NCBI GenBank assembly: GCA_947311125.1
Contig: CAMZKI010000076.1
Span: 1-10,237, forward strand
Direction: 5' to 3'
DNA from: an uncultured Chlorobiota bacterium
GTDB lineage: Bacteria > Bacteroidota > Bacteroidia > Bacteroidales > JAADGE01
DNA: 10,237 bases
Part shown: piece after piece, positions 1 through 7,320 of the stretch
Layout of the letters: every line of letters begins with the position of its first letter
How positions within the stretch are numbered: position 1 is the first letter of the stretch
Program-made: the position numbers and the translations under genes
Notes under the pieces: model-generated
The model's input: the letters and a program-made list of their open reading frames with translations, nothing else
What the model was told of the DNA's origin: nothing
The model's database searches: none

Positions 1-265
1 GTAATCAAAATGCCAATATTCTTTAGAATCAACTACAAATCCTTCATTTTCAAATAAATTTATAAGTAATTCTCTGTTCTTTTTTACTTGCGGTGTAATG
101 GATTTCGGCAATAATGACGGGGTACATTTAGAGCTTAATAAAACATGCTATCCCTTTTATCCGGATATTACACCGCAAGTAAAAAAGAACAGAGAATTAC
201 TTATAAATTTATTTGAAAATGAAGGATTTGTAGTTGATTCTAAAGAATATTGGCATTTTGATTAC
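1..265. repeat. Perfect 99-bp inverted repeat with 67-bp loop
   Basis: Positions 1-99 are the exact reverse complement of 167-265, with every position x pairing with 266-x; pairing stops at 100/166. The loop (100-166) is unique sequence. The right arm lies inside the coding sequence of a VanX-like dipeptidase, so the left arm is an inverted copy of that gene's interior sitting where its 5' half should be. The left arm starts at base 1, so the repeat may extend beyond the window. Perfect identity argues for a very recent event or an artefact such as an amplification or assembly foldback at a contig end. A natural inverted duplication is possible but less likely. Confidence 0.93.
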
Positions 266-331
266 GGAAATGTGATTTGGGCAATAGAAAAAGGAAAAAA
301 ATATGCTAAATACGGTATCATCAGAAAATAA
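100..331 (+). pseudogene. 5'-truncated VanX-like D-Ala-D-Ala dipeptidase (peptidase M15D), C-terminal part
   Basis: About 77 C-terminal codons remain, ending at TAA 329-331. The visible sequence has the layout of the VanX/DdpX family C terminus: a KNRELL stretch, a helix ending in GF, then EYWHFDYGN. This matches the family EWWH motif, in which Glu (codon 245-247) is the catalytic base and His (codon 254-256) a zinc ligand. These zinc enzymes hydrolyse D-Ala-D-Ala, in cell-wall dipeptide salvage or in lowering vancomycin targets. The upstream SxHxxGxAxD motif with the other two zinc ligands is missing, because sequence before position 100 is an inverted copy of 167-265. The apparent ATG at 98-100 straddles the foldback junction and is not a real start. 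The remnant cannot be active as it stands. It is codirectional with nothing else here and ends before the terminator at 579-613. Confidence 0.6.
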
Positions 332-427
332 ATAATCAGAACATAACGATGTCAGACACAATGTTGGCAGCATCCATTTAAGGAGGGAAAGTTTTATTAA
401 TTTTATCAACTAAAGCACATTATCATA

Positions 428-570
428 ACAAAAGAAGAATTATTAAACAGCAATTTTCTTAAACAATTTAAAAACTCAGACGACTTCGAAGACTATATTT
501 ACAGACAGAGTTAAACCATAGAAAAACTGATTTTAAAAATCAACTTTACACACTTTATCGGATAGTGTCA
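428..570 (+). mobile_element. Possible degenerate IS256-type transposase remnant
   Basis: The frame from about 428 to 514 reads TKEELLNSNFLKQFKNSDDF, then EDYIYRQS and a stop. It resembles the N-terminal leader of IS256-family (mutator-type) transposases, which typically have a FLKQFK-like segment followed by an acidic stretch. There is no ATG start, and the conserved continuation of the family (GVEQML-like) is absent, so only a stub would remain. About 30 bp further on, 543-569 (TTTACACACTTTATCGGATA and onward) looks like the kind of terminal sequence seen at ends of such elements. I could not find the matching opposite end upstream. Both halves of this call come from recognition by eye and could be coincidence. 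Confidence 0.25.
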
Positions 571-578
571 TATTAGTA

Positions 579-613
579 AAAAAGGCAGTATTTCCGTTGA
601 ATACTGCCTTTTT
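579..613 (+). terminator. Intrinsic terminator, probably bidirectional
   Basis: A 13-bp perfect stem (579-591 with 601-613) carries a GGCAGTAT/ATACTGCC core and a 9-nt loop. The T-run of its 3' arm (609-613) continues as CTTT, so it works for plus-strand transcripts coming from the dipeptidase side. The A-run of the 5' arm gives a T-run for minus-strand transcripts as well. It separates the left region from the convergent metal operon. Confidence 0.8.
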
Positions 614-795
614 CTTTATAAATTTCATATGCTTTCTCCTTATAATAAGACACGCAACAACCCGTTTATAAATATTGATTACGAAAAGCGCAAGGAACAG
701 ATACCGATTATATTCTGTTTCTTCATCAATTTATTGCTAATAATTTTCAACTGTATCACCGCCTTCGGGAAAGAATATTTTAAAAATTTTAACAA

Positions 796-814
796 TAGTA
801 TCTTCCGGATACTA
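796..814. repeat. Small hairpin next to the operon terminator
   Basis: A 7-bp perfect inverted repeat, TAGTATC (796-802) with GATACTA (808-814), has a 5-nt loop. It lies 2 bp from the larger hairpin at 817-873, giving two tandem stem-loops in minus-strand RNA. It could back up termination or protect the 3' end of the operon transcript. No function can be assigned from sequence alone. Confidence 0.5.
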
Positions 815-816
815 AA

Positions 817-873
817 ATCATTGCCGGATTCTTGAGAACTCTTAAAAACTCAAGAATCACGGGCGGCAATGAT
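817..873 (-). terminator. Large bulged hairpin, probable terminator of the metal-efflux operon
   Basis: Arm 817-836 pairs with 849-858 plus 864-873, giving 20 base pairs interrupted only by a 5-nt bulge (859-863), with a 12-nt loop. It starts about 100 bp downstream of the ATPase stop codon. In the minus direction the stem is followed at once by TTTTA, as expected of a Rho-independent terminator, although the U-tract is short. The stem is longer than most terminators, so a role in 3'-end stability is also possible. Confidence 0.6.
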
Positions 874-973
874 ATACATTTATTTCACTTTTTGCAATGT
901 AAAATTACTTATTTTATATCAATGTTACAAACATAATGATATAAAATAATAATAATTTGTGACAAAAGTTACA

Positions 974-3067
974 TTAAAGATTTTTTTTGGTTTTTAATAT
1001 TCGACTTGCATTAAATATTGCAATTAAAGCTACGCCCATGTCGCCGAAAACAGCTTCCCACATAGAAGCGACACCTAAAATACCGAGGACGATAAATATG
1101 CCTTTTACTCCGAGAGCAAAAATTATGTTTTGCCAAACAATTCGTCTTGTTTTTCCGGCAATATCTATGGCTTCGGAAATTTTTGAAGGAGAATCGGTCA
1201 TTAAAACAACATCGGCTGTTTCAATTGCCGCATCGGAACCGAGAGCTCCCATGGCAATTCCTATATCGGCACGAGCCAAAACGGGAGCATCGTTAATACC
1301 GTCTCCGACAAATGCTGTTTTCCCGTTTGAATTAAGCAATTTTTCAATGTGCTCAACTTTTCCTTCGGGCAGCAATTCGTAATAATATTCTTTTATGCCC
1401 AGTTTTTCGGCATAAACTTTTGCGGCATATTTATTATCGCCGGTGAGCATTACTGTTTTTATTCCTTTTTTATGAAGTTTGTTTATTGCCTCTTCGGCAT
1501 CTTCTTTTAAAGTATCGGAAATTACGATATAACCCGCGTATTTTCTTTCAATTACAACATGCACAACTGTTCCGCCTACATCGCATTTGTCGTGTGTAAT
1601 ATTTTCTTTATGAAGAAGTTTATCGTTTCCTGCAAATATTTCTTTCCCGTTAATAAATGCTTTTATACCGTGTCCGGAAATTTCGGTAACATCTTCTATT
1701 CTTTCTTTATCAATATTATTTTTATACGCTTCAAGAACCGATTTTGCAATGGGATGATTAGAATTATATTCCGCATAAGCGGCATATTCAAGAATTGTAT
1801 CTTTATCGAAATTATTTGCCGGAACTATTTCCGAAATTTTAAATTCACCTTTTGTCAATGTACCTGTTTTGTCAAAAACAACCGTTTTAACTTGTGTTAG
1901 AGCATCAAGAAAATTCGAACCTTTCACTAATATACCTCTTTTTGAAGCCCCGCCGATACCGCCGAAATATCCCAAAGGGATGCTGATAACAAGAGCACAA
2001 GGACAGGAAATAACCAAAACAACCAATGCGCGATATATCCAATCTTCGAAAGTCGCACCACTTATAAGCAAGGGAGGAACAACGGCAATCAATAATGCTC
2101 CGAAAACGACAAAAGGCGTGTAATATTTGGCAAATGTCGTTATAAATTTCTCGGTTTTTGCTTTTTTAGAACTTGCATTTTCTACCATTTCCAAAATTTT
2201 GGAAACGGAAGATTCTCCGAAAGGTTTTGTTACTTTCACAGTCAGCAAGCCGGATTTATTTATCATGCCTGCCGATATATTTTCTTCCTCTTTTATTTTT
2301 CGAGGAACACTTTCTCCCGTTAAGGCAGATGTATCAACAAATGATTCTCCTTCAATTACTATACCGTCCAAAGGGACTTTTTCGCCGGGTTTTATTTGAA
2401 TGATATCTCCGGGATTTACATCTTCCGGTGAAACTTTTTTTACCTCGTTACCGGAAACAAGATTTGCATAATCCGGTCTTATTTCGAGAAGTGCTTTTAC
2501 TGATTTTCGCGAACGGTTTACGGCAATATCCTGAAAAAGTTCTCCGAGAATATAAAATAACATAACGGCAACGGCTTCCGGCATTTCATCAATGAAAAAA
2601 GCACCGAGTGTGGCGATTGTCATCAGAAAATGTTCGTTAAATACCTGCCCTTTAATAATATTTTTGATTGCTTTTGTTATAACATCCCAACCGGATATAA
2701 GCCATGCGGTTACAAAAAGCAAATATTCGGCAAAACGATAAGGTGTATTGTGTAAAAAGTCTTGAAAAATAATTCCGGGAATAATCAGTACAAGACCTGC
2801 AAACAATGTTAATATTGTTTTTTTATTCTCGAAAAATATGCCCTTGTTTTCTTCTTTTTTTTCGGCATTTTCTTCAATAATATCAACGTCCGGTTCCAAA
2901 TTTTTTATTTTTTGCCTTACTTTTTCAAAATCTTCGGTGTCCAAAGTTATTGTTCCGGAAGCAAAATTGACATTAACGAATTTTACTTCTTCGAGTTTTG
3001 CCAGACCGTCTTCTATTTTTGTTGCACAAGAAGCACAATCCATATTTTTTAGTTTGTATTTTTTCAT
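974..3067 (-). CDS. cadA: Zn2+/Cd2+/Pb2+-exporting P1B-type ATPase
   Basis: This inner-membrane pump uses ATP to move Zn, Cd or Pb from the cytoplasm to the periplasm. It is 697 residues from the chosen start. An N-terminal HMA domain carries MDCASC (Cys11, Cys14). The transmembrane metal site is CPC at 355-357, in the form CPC-x4-SxP. The phosphorylated Asp is D399 in DKTGT, H438-P439 is the SNHP nucleotide-binding motif, and GDGIND lies near 588-593. The last membrane segment has K655 and D676 (DMG), 21 residues apart, which is the P1B-2 (ZntA/CadA) signature rather than the copper type. I start at 3067 because the HMA domain begins there directly. An in-frame ATG at 3124 would add 19 unrelated residues and falls in the loop of the hairpin at 3093-3136. 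It is the last gene of the operon, so its periplasmic product could feed the CzcA pump encoded upstream. Confidence 0.93.
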   Translation of the reverse strand: MKKYKLKNMDCASCATKIEDGLAKLEEVKFVNVNFASGTITLDTEDFEKVRQKIKNLEPDVDIIEENAEKKEENKGIFFENKKTILTLFAGLVLIIPGIIFQDFLHNTPYRFAEYLLFVTAWLISGWDVITKAIKNIIKGQVFNEHFLMTIATLGAFFIDEMPEAVAVMLFYILGELFQDIAVNRSRKSVKALLEIRPDYANLVSGNEVKKVSPEDVNPGDIIQIKPGEKVPLDGIVIEGESFVDTSALTGESVPRKIKEEENISAGMINKSGLLTVKVTKPFGESSVSKILEMVENASSKKAKTEKFITTFAKYYTPFVVFGALLIAVVPPLLISGATFEDWIYRALVVLVISCPCALVISIPLGYFGGIGGASKRGILVKGSNFLDALTQVKTVVFDKTGTLTKGEFKISEIVPANNFDKDTILEYAAYAEYNSNHPIAKSVLEAYKNNIDKERIEDVTEISGHGIKAFINGKEIFAGNDKLLHKENITHDKCDVGGTVVHVVIERKYAGYIVISDTLKEDAEEAINKLHKKGIKTVMLTGDNKYAAKVYAEKLGIKEYYYELLPEGKVEHIEKLLNSNGKTAFVGDGINDAPVLARADIGIAMGALGSDAAIETADVVLMTDSPSKISEAIDIAGKTRRIVWQNIIFALGVKGIFIVLGILGVASMWEAVFGDMGVALIAIFNASRILKTKKNL

Positions 3068-3092
3068 TTTTTCGGATTTAGAGTCAGTAATT

Positions 3093-3136
3093 TCCGAGAA
3101 ATGCCTAATCTTAAATAATAACAAGCATTTCTCGGA
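3093..3136 (-). other. Intercistronic hairpin between the PII-like gene and the ATPase
   Basis: A 12-bp perfect stem (3093-3104 with 3125-3136, core CCGAGAAATGC/GCATTTCTCGG) encloses a 20-nt loop. It begins inside the last codons of the PII-like gene's 3' end region and ends 26 bp before the ATPase start at 3067. No T-run follows in the minus direction, so it is not a standard intrinsic terminator. It may set differential stability or expression of the ATPase relative to the upstream genes. It also favours 3067 over 3124 as the ATPase start. Confidence 0.6.
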
Positions 3137-3145
3137 TAATATTGT

Positions 3146-3478
3146 TTATTTATAACCGTTTTCTTTTCCGGTTTTTACGCGATATGCTTTTTCTACGCAT
3201 GCAACATAAATTAATCCGTCGCCGGGATTTAAAGTTTTTCCGTATTCAGAAATAATTTCAATAATTTTATCTACATCTTTGTCTTCGGCAACTAATTCCA
3301 ATTTAGCAACTTTACTGTCGGTAATTGAGAATTTTTGTGATACAAAAGCGTTTTCGTCTTGAAATTTTCCGGTTCCTTCGGCTTCGGAGAGCGTTATATT
3401 TTCAAAACCGTTTGCTTTGAGCTGCTCAACAATCGGAACAACTTTTGACGGTCTTATAAATGCTTTAATTTCTTTCAT
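3146..3478 (-). CDS. PII-like signalling protein of the metal-efflux-associated type
   Basis: This 110-residue protein belongs to the PII/GlnB superfamily of trimeric regulators that bind adenine nucleotides and control partner proteins. The N terminus MKEIKAFIRPSKVVPIVEQL matches the family's first strand and helix, and LNPGDGLIYV (83-92) matches the B-loop region (canonical GKIGDGKIF) that contacts nucleotide. The T-loop (about 36-55) is short and lacks the RGAEY segment with the tyrosine uridylylated in GlnB/GlnK, so classical nitrogen control is unlikely. A PII subgroup encoded beside heavy-metal efflux genes has been described in the literature (PII-NG), and this gene fits it by context and T-loop. 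It starts 11 bp after the adaptor gene stop and sits just before the ATPase. A plausible but unproven role is to sense metal or nucleotide state and gate the CzcCBA pump or the ATPase. CutA was considered as another small trimeric metal-linked protein, but the sequence fits PII better. Confidence 0.82.
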   Translation of the reverse strand: MKEIKAFIRPSKVVPIVEQLKANGFENITLSEAEGTGKFQDENAFVSQKFSITDSKVAKLELVAEDKDVDKIIEIISEYGKTLNPGDGLIYVACVEKAYRVKTGKENGYK

Positions 3479-3489
3479 AATTATTAATT

Positions 3490-4725
3490 TTAATGTTCGT
3501 GTTCGTTTTCTTCTTTTTTCATATCTGCCAAGAGGTAATATGCAACATTCAAAACAATTTCAGCATTTTCAGGCAACGGATTAATTAATGTAATTTCAGT
3601 ATAACCGTCATCTTTTTGTCCGGTAATTACCTCTATCATTTTAAATGCTTTAAGGTGTTCTTTTTCATTGTAGTCTTCTTCATTTTCTTCTCCGTGTTCA
3701 TGGTGTTCGGGCTCACTTGTCTTATCTGAAACAAAGATATAAGATTTTGTGCCTTCCGAAACAATTGCATCATTCGGCAAAGTTTTAGTTAATCTTTTAT
3801 CTGTATGCAGGTGACCTGATATATACATTCCGGGAATCAGGTCGGAAATATTTCCGTCTATTTTTGTGTGAATATTCACGGCTCTTATATTGGGGTCAAA
3901 CTCTTTTCCTATTGCAAAAACAGTTGCCGTAAACTCTTTTTCGGGTTTGTTTGATACGGTAAAATGCACTTTTTGTCCTTTCCTGATAAGATGCACATCT
4001 TTTTCATATATTAAAAAATCGGCATGAATTGCGTCATTATCAGTAATTTCAAAAAGTTTTGTTTGAGCTCCGGCGTAAGTTCCTTTTCTTATAAAAATTT
4101 CATTTACGAAACCGTTTATAGGTGAAACAATGTTTACGCTTGAAGTAATTTTACCTTTAAGAACTGTTTCGGGAGAAATATTAAGAAGTCGTAATCGAGA
4201 TTTCAAACCTTCGAATTTTGCTTTTGCGGTATTGTAATTTGCTCTTGCTTTTTGATAATCTTTTCCTGCCCCTACATTGTTCTCAAATAATTCTTTTTGT
4301 CGTTTGTATTCTTGCTCTGCAAATTTCAGGTTATTTGCTTTTTCAACAAAATCTTCTTGCAAGGTGATATAATCCGGGTGCTCGAGAACTGCCAGCACTT
4401 GTCTTTTTTTTACTTTATCTCCGTGAAAAACTTTAATGTATTTTACGTTTCCGCCCATAATTGCCGTAACTTCAGCAATATCGGAAGGCGAAACTGCTAA
4501 TTGTCCGTTGGTTTTTACAACGGTTGTAAGATTTCTCATTTCAAAACCTCCCAATTTCAAATCTAATGCTTTTATTTGATTTTCATTCAGAAAAACAACA
4601 TTCTCTTGTCCGTGTTCTTCGTGTTCTTCCGGCTTCTCACCTTTTTGACTTTTTCCTGAATTACAAGATACAAATAAAACTGCTGACATTATTATCGCAA
4701 AACTTATGATTATTTTTGTTTTCAT
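3490..4725 (-). CDS. czcB: CzcB-like periplasmic adaptor lipoprotein of heavy-metal RND efflux
   Basis: This 411-residue membrane-fusion protein bridges the RND pump and the outer-membrane factor in the periplasm. The signal peptide ends in LFVSC, so Cys21 is the likely lipidated residue. A barrel-sandwich/lipoyl first half lies near 85-120 (GGNVKYIKVFHGDKVKKRQV). A coiled-coil hairpin follows (about 120-180, EKANNLKFAEQEYKRQKELF), then the second lipoyl half (SPINGFVNEIFIRKGTYAG) and beta-barrel sequence. Three His/Glu-rich patches stand out: residues 34-39 after the lipid anchor, 340-345 (EHHEHG) in an insertion near the C-terminal domain, and the terminal EHEH. Such patches suit Zn/Cd/Co capture, whereas copper adaptors (CusB) rely on methionines. 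It lies 42 bp downstream of the pump gene and 11 bp upstream of the PII-like gene. Confidence 0.92.
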   Translation of the reverse strand: MKTKIIISFAIIMSAVLFVSCNSGKSQKGEKPEEHEEHGQENVVFLNENQIKALDLKLGGFEMRNLTTVVKTNGQLAVSPSDIAEVTAIMGGNVKYIKVFHGDKVKKRQVLAVLEHPDYITLQEDFVEKANNLKFAEQEYKRQKELFENNVGAGKDYQKARANYNTAKAKFEGLKSRLRLLNISPETVLKGKITSSVNIVSPINGFVNEIFIRKGTYAGAQTKLFEITDNDAIHADFLIYEKDVHLIRKGQKVHFTVSNKPEKEFTATVFAIGKEFDPNIRAVNIHTKIDGNISDLIPGMYISGHLHTDKRLTKTLPNDAIVSEGTKSYIFVSDKTSEPEHHEHGEENEEDYNEKEHLKAFKMIEVITGQKDDGYTEITLINPLPENAEIVLNVAYYLLADMKKEENEHEH

Positions 4726-4767
4726 TTCTTATACTTTTTCTGTTTAATAAATTTTATTCTAACTTCT

Positions 4768-7311
4768 TTAATTTCCGGGGTATTTTAACAGTGTTGACAG
4801 TTTAAAATATTCTGTTTGCCTCAATAAAAATTTTTGTTTTGTATTTACGGCTGTTTCAACACTTTGTATAAACTGAATATAGTCAATACTTCCCGACCTG
4901 TATGCAATGCCTGATGCCGAAATTTGTTCTTCAGCCAGCGGAACTGCTTCATTTTCATAATATTCAATTATATTTTTCAAGACTTTATATCGGTTCATTA
5001 AAGCCGAATACTTCGTGTTAAGCTCCAAACTTTTTTGTTTGAAATTTTGTTCCGCAATTTTATAATTAATTTTAGAAGCTTTAACATAACCGGATTTTGA
5101 CAAAAATATCAAGGGCATTGAAATTCCTGCTTCCCAGCCGGAAAAACCGGAAACACCGTCAACGGATTGTCTTAAATAACCGAGATTTAGTTTGGGCAAA
5201 TAACCGGATTTCTCTTTTTTCCACATATATTCGGCAATTTTTACCGAAGAAGAATAATAATCAAAAACAGGTTTTAAATTTAAATTGTTTTCCGACAAAT
5301 CCGTATTGAATAAAACATTTTCGGGAATTTCCTCCGCTATATCAAAGCTGTCGTCATACATTAAAAATTTATTCAAATTTTGCAATGCTGTTTTGTAATT
5401 ATTTTCCGCTGTTTGAATGTTTATCTGCAGTTCTTTAAATTTTGCGGAAGCCGAAAGATATTCGATTTTAGAGCTTTGCCCGGTTTTGTATTTTAATTCG
5501 GCAGCTTTCATAAACCCTGAATACAAAGTGTCTAAGTGTTTCAGCAGTTCAAATTCTTTCTTAAAATATAAGACATCAAAAAAGGTGCTGCTTACTTGCC
5601 GAGCTAACGAAAGCTCTGTTAATTTTTCTGATTTTTCGGCAAAATTTGTTTTTGCTTTTACCAAATTTGATTTTGAAATAATTCCGAAAATATCAATATC
5701 GGACTGGGAAATACCGATTTGATTATATACACCCGCAAATCCGCCGGCTATTTCTTCTTTTCCGGTATAAACGGAAGTGATACCGAAATCATAGGCAGTT
5801 TTTTTCAAACTTTTTTGTTTTTCGGTTTCGAGCTGAGCCGCTTTAAGCGAAGGATATTTTTCTTTTGCTCTCTCTATTGCCCTGTCCAAACTTACAAGAT
5901 TTTTTTGCGCATTTAGGGTTCCGGAAAAACCGATTCCCGAAAGGAATAAAATAATCATTAAAGCAGCCGGTTTTATTTTCGGCAATCTTATTTTTTTCCC
6001 GGTTTCTACCCATTTGTATAAAATCGGTAATACAATCAAGGTTAATAAAGTTGATGTAAGCATTCCGCCGATTACAACAGTTGCAAGCGGGCGTTGAACT
6101 TCAGCACCTGCGGATGTTGAAACAGCCATAGGCAAGAATCCGAGGATATCGGTTGATGCCGTAAGCAAAATCGGGCGAAGTCGCCTTACCGAACCTTTTT
6201 TAATAATTTCCGAAATACTGAATTTTCCTTCCGCTTTCATTTCATTAAACCCGCTTATGAGCACTAAACCGTTAAGCACGGCAACACCGAAAAGTACAAT
6301 AAAACCGACACCTGCCGAGATACTGAAGGGCATTCCGCGAAGGTAGAGCGAGAAAATACCGCCGACAGCCGCAAACGGAACGGCGACATAAATCATAAGT
6401 GTTTGTTTAAATGATTTTACCGCAAAAAATACCAGCATAAAAATAAGAGCCAAAGCAAGCGGCACAACCATTGTTAAACGGCTTGTCGCTCTTTCGAGAT
6501 TTTCAAAAGCACCGCCGTAACGAATATAATAGCCGTCAGGAAGTTCTAATTTTTCATCCAATGTTTGTTGAATTTCCGTTACCAGGGATTTAATATCTCT
6601 GCCTTCAACATTAATTCCTACATAAGTTCTTCTGTTGGTATTATCTCGACTGATTTGCATAGGACCGGGTTGATAGCTGACATCGGCAACTGTTTTAAGC
6701 GGTATTTGGTTTCCGTCAGGCAGATTTACGTATAAGTCTCGAATATCGTCAATATTTTTTCTGTGTTTTTCGTCTAATCTGACAACCAAATCAAACATTC
6801 TTTCACCTTCATAGATATTTCCGGCAATACTTCCGCTGAATGCGGTTTCGATTATTGTATTCAATTCGTTTATTTGCAAACCGTATTTTGCCAATTTATT
6901 TCTGTCGTATTTTACCGTTATTTGAGGTAAGCCCCGTGTTGCTTCGGCTTTGACTCCGGCAACCCCTTCAATACCTGAAATTAAACCGGTAATTTCCTCC
7001 GCTTTATCGGCTAAAACGTTTAAATTTTCGCCGTAAATTTTAATTGCCACATCTTCACGAATTCCGGTAAGAAGTTCATTAAATCGCATTTCGATGGGTT
7101 GTGTAAATTCAAAATTAATTCCCGGCAGAACGGCAACTTTTTCTTTAACTTTTTCAATCAGTTCCTGTTTTGAATCAGCTTTTGTCCATTCACTTTGCGG
7201 TTTAAGTATTACGAAAACATCTGCAATATCAACGGGCATCGGATCCATAGGTAAATCCGCCACACCGATTCTGCTTTGTATTGATTCGATTTCATCGGGA
7301 AAGTTTGACAT
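4768..7311 (-). CDS. czcA: CzcA RND pump, C-terminal half, fused to a CzcC/TolC-like outer-membrane factor (downstream of a nonsense codon)
   Basis: This is the second part of a heavy-metal RND transporter. It begins with the periplasmic sequence SRIGVADLPMDPMPVDIADV, typical of CzcA, and carries transmembrane helices 8-12 from about residue 280 to 430, including the conserved LRPILLTASTDILGFLPMA. Near 446-468 a hydrophobic stretch ends in TLNA|Q, which looks like an internal signal peptide. About 379 residues of TolC/OMF-type sequence follow, with amphipathic helical repeats (RAIERAKEKYPSLKAAQLE, and KYKTGQSSKIEYLSASAKF and its repeat AYRSGSIDYIQFIQSVETA). RND-OMF fusions of about 1440 residues occur in Bacteroidota. 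The OMF part would then be cut off and inserted in the outer membrane. The reading frame is the same as the N-terminal half (7318-9102) and is separated from it only by TAA-ATT-GTA. The ATG at 7311 is therefore probably an internal Met and not a native start. Confidence 0.88.
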   Translation of the reverse strand: MSNFPDEIESIQSRIGVADLPMDPMPVDIADVFVILKPQSEWTKADSKQELIEKVKEKVAVLPGINFEFTQPIEMRFNELLTGIREDVAIKIYGENLNVLADKAEEITGLISGIEGVAGVKAEATRGLPQITVKYDRNKLAKYGLQINELNTIIETAFSGSIAGNIYEGERMFDLVVRLDEKHRKNIDDIRDLYVNLPDGNQIPLKTVADVSYQPGPMQISRDNTNRRTYVGINVEGRDIKSLVTEIQQTLDEKLELPDGYYIRYGGAFENLERATSRLTMVVPLALALIFMLVFFAVKSFKQTLMIYVAVPFAAVGGIFSLYLRGMPFSISAGVGFIVLFGVAVLNGLVLISGFNEMKAEGKFSISEIIKKGSVRRLRPILLTASTDILGFLPMAVSTSAGAEVQRPLATVVIGGMLTSTLLTLIVLPILYKWVETGKKIRLPKIKPAALMIILFLSGIGFSGTLNAQKNLVSLDRAIERAKEKYPSLKAAQLETEKQKSLKKTAYDFGITSVYTGKEEIAGGFAGVYNQIGISQSDIDIFGIISKSNLVKAKTNFAEKSEKLTELSLARQVSSTFFDVLYFKKEFELLKHLDTLYSGFMKAAELKYKTGQSSKIEYLSASAKFKELQINIQTAENNYKTALQNLNKFLMYDDSFDIAEEIPENVLFNTDLSENNLNLKPVFDYYSSSVKIAEYMWKKEKSGYLPKLNLGYLRQSVDGVSGFSGWEAGISMPLIFLSKSGYVKASKINYKIAEQNFKQKSLELNTKYSALMNRYKVLKNIIEYYENEAVPLAEEQISASGIAYRSGSIDYIQFIQSVETAVNTKQKFLLRQTEYFKLSTLLKYPGN

Positions 7312-7317
7312 TACAAT

Positions 7318-7320
7318 TTA
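7318..7320 (-). other. In-frame TAA interrupting czcA
   Basis: On the minus strand the codons read CGC TTA GAA TAA ATT GTA ATG TCA AAC, with no frame shift. Removing the stop gives one 1444-codon frame, the usual length for the CzcA-OMF fusion. In CzcA homologues this position (after TRLE, before IV) is commonly Lys. A single AAA-to-TAA change would explain it. TAA also ends the ATPase, PII-like, adaptor and pump genes nearby, so an altered genetic code is excluded. Confidence 0.9.

Larger units (their letters stand above)
332..973. other. Gene-poor intergenic region between the dipeptidase remnant and the metal operon
   Basis: No convincing intact gene lies here. It holds a possible transposase remnant (428-570), a strong bidirectional terminator hairpin (579-613) and tandem hairpins (796-873). 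A 68-codon plus-strand frame at 629-835 has no recognisable domain and its end runs into the 817-873 hairpin, so it is not called. A Shine-Dalgarno-like AAGGAGG near 380-386 has no start codon at a useful distance. The region is where a plus-strand gene and the minus-strand operon converge, which explains the concentration of terminator-like structures. Confidence 0.7.

Noticed and set aside
1..99. Reading through the left inverted arm as the 5' part of the dipeptidase
   Set aside because: The arm is the reverse complement of the gene's own interior, so its translation in that frame is antisense and cannot be native N-terminal sequence.
340..382. Integron attC-like or IS-end-like sequence around TAACGATG...GTTGGCAG
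   Set aside because: The core AAC/GTT half-sites do not fit the RYYYAAC/GTTRRRY consensus and I saw no matching symmetrical arms, integrase or cassette array.
629..835. 68-codon plus-strand frame with a hydrophobic middle
   Set aside because: No recognisable domain, it lies between two terminator hairpins and ends in the stem of the second. Composition is typical of chance frames in AT-rich DNA.
987..1382. 131-codon plus-strand frame opposite the ATPase gene
   Set aside because: It is antisense to the strongly conserved GDGIND and C-terminal region of the ATPase and has no domain of its own.
7309..7320. Alternative genetic code or programmed recoding at TAA
   Set aside because: TAA ends several neighbouring genes normally, and no stem-loop or slippery sequence is evident next to the stop. 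A nonsense mutation or base error is simpler.
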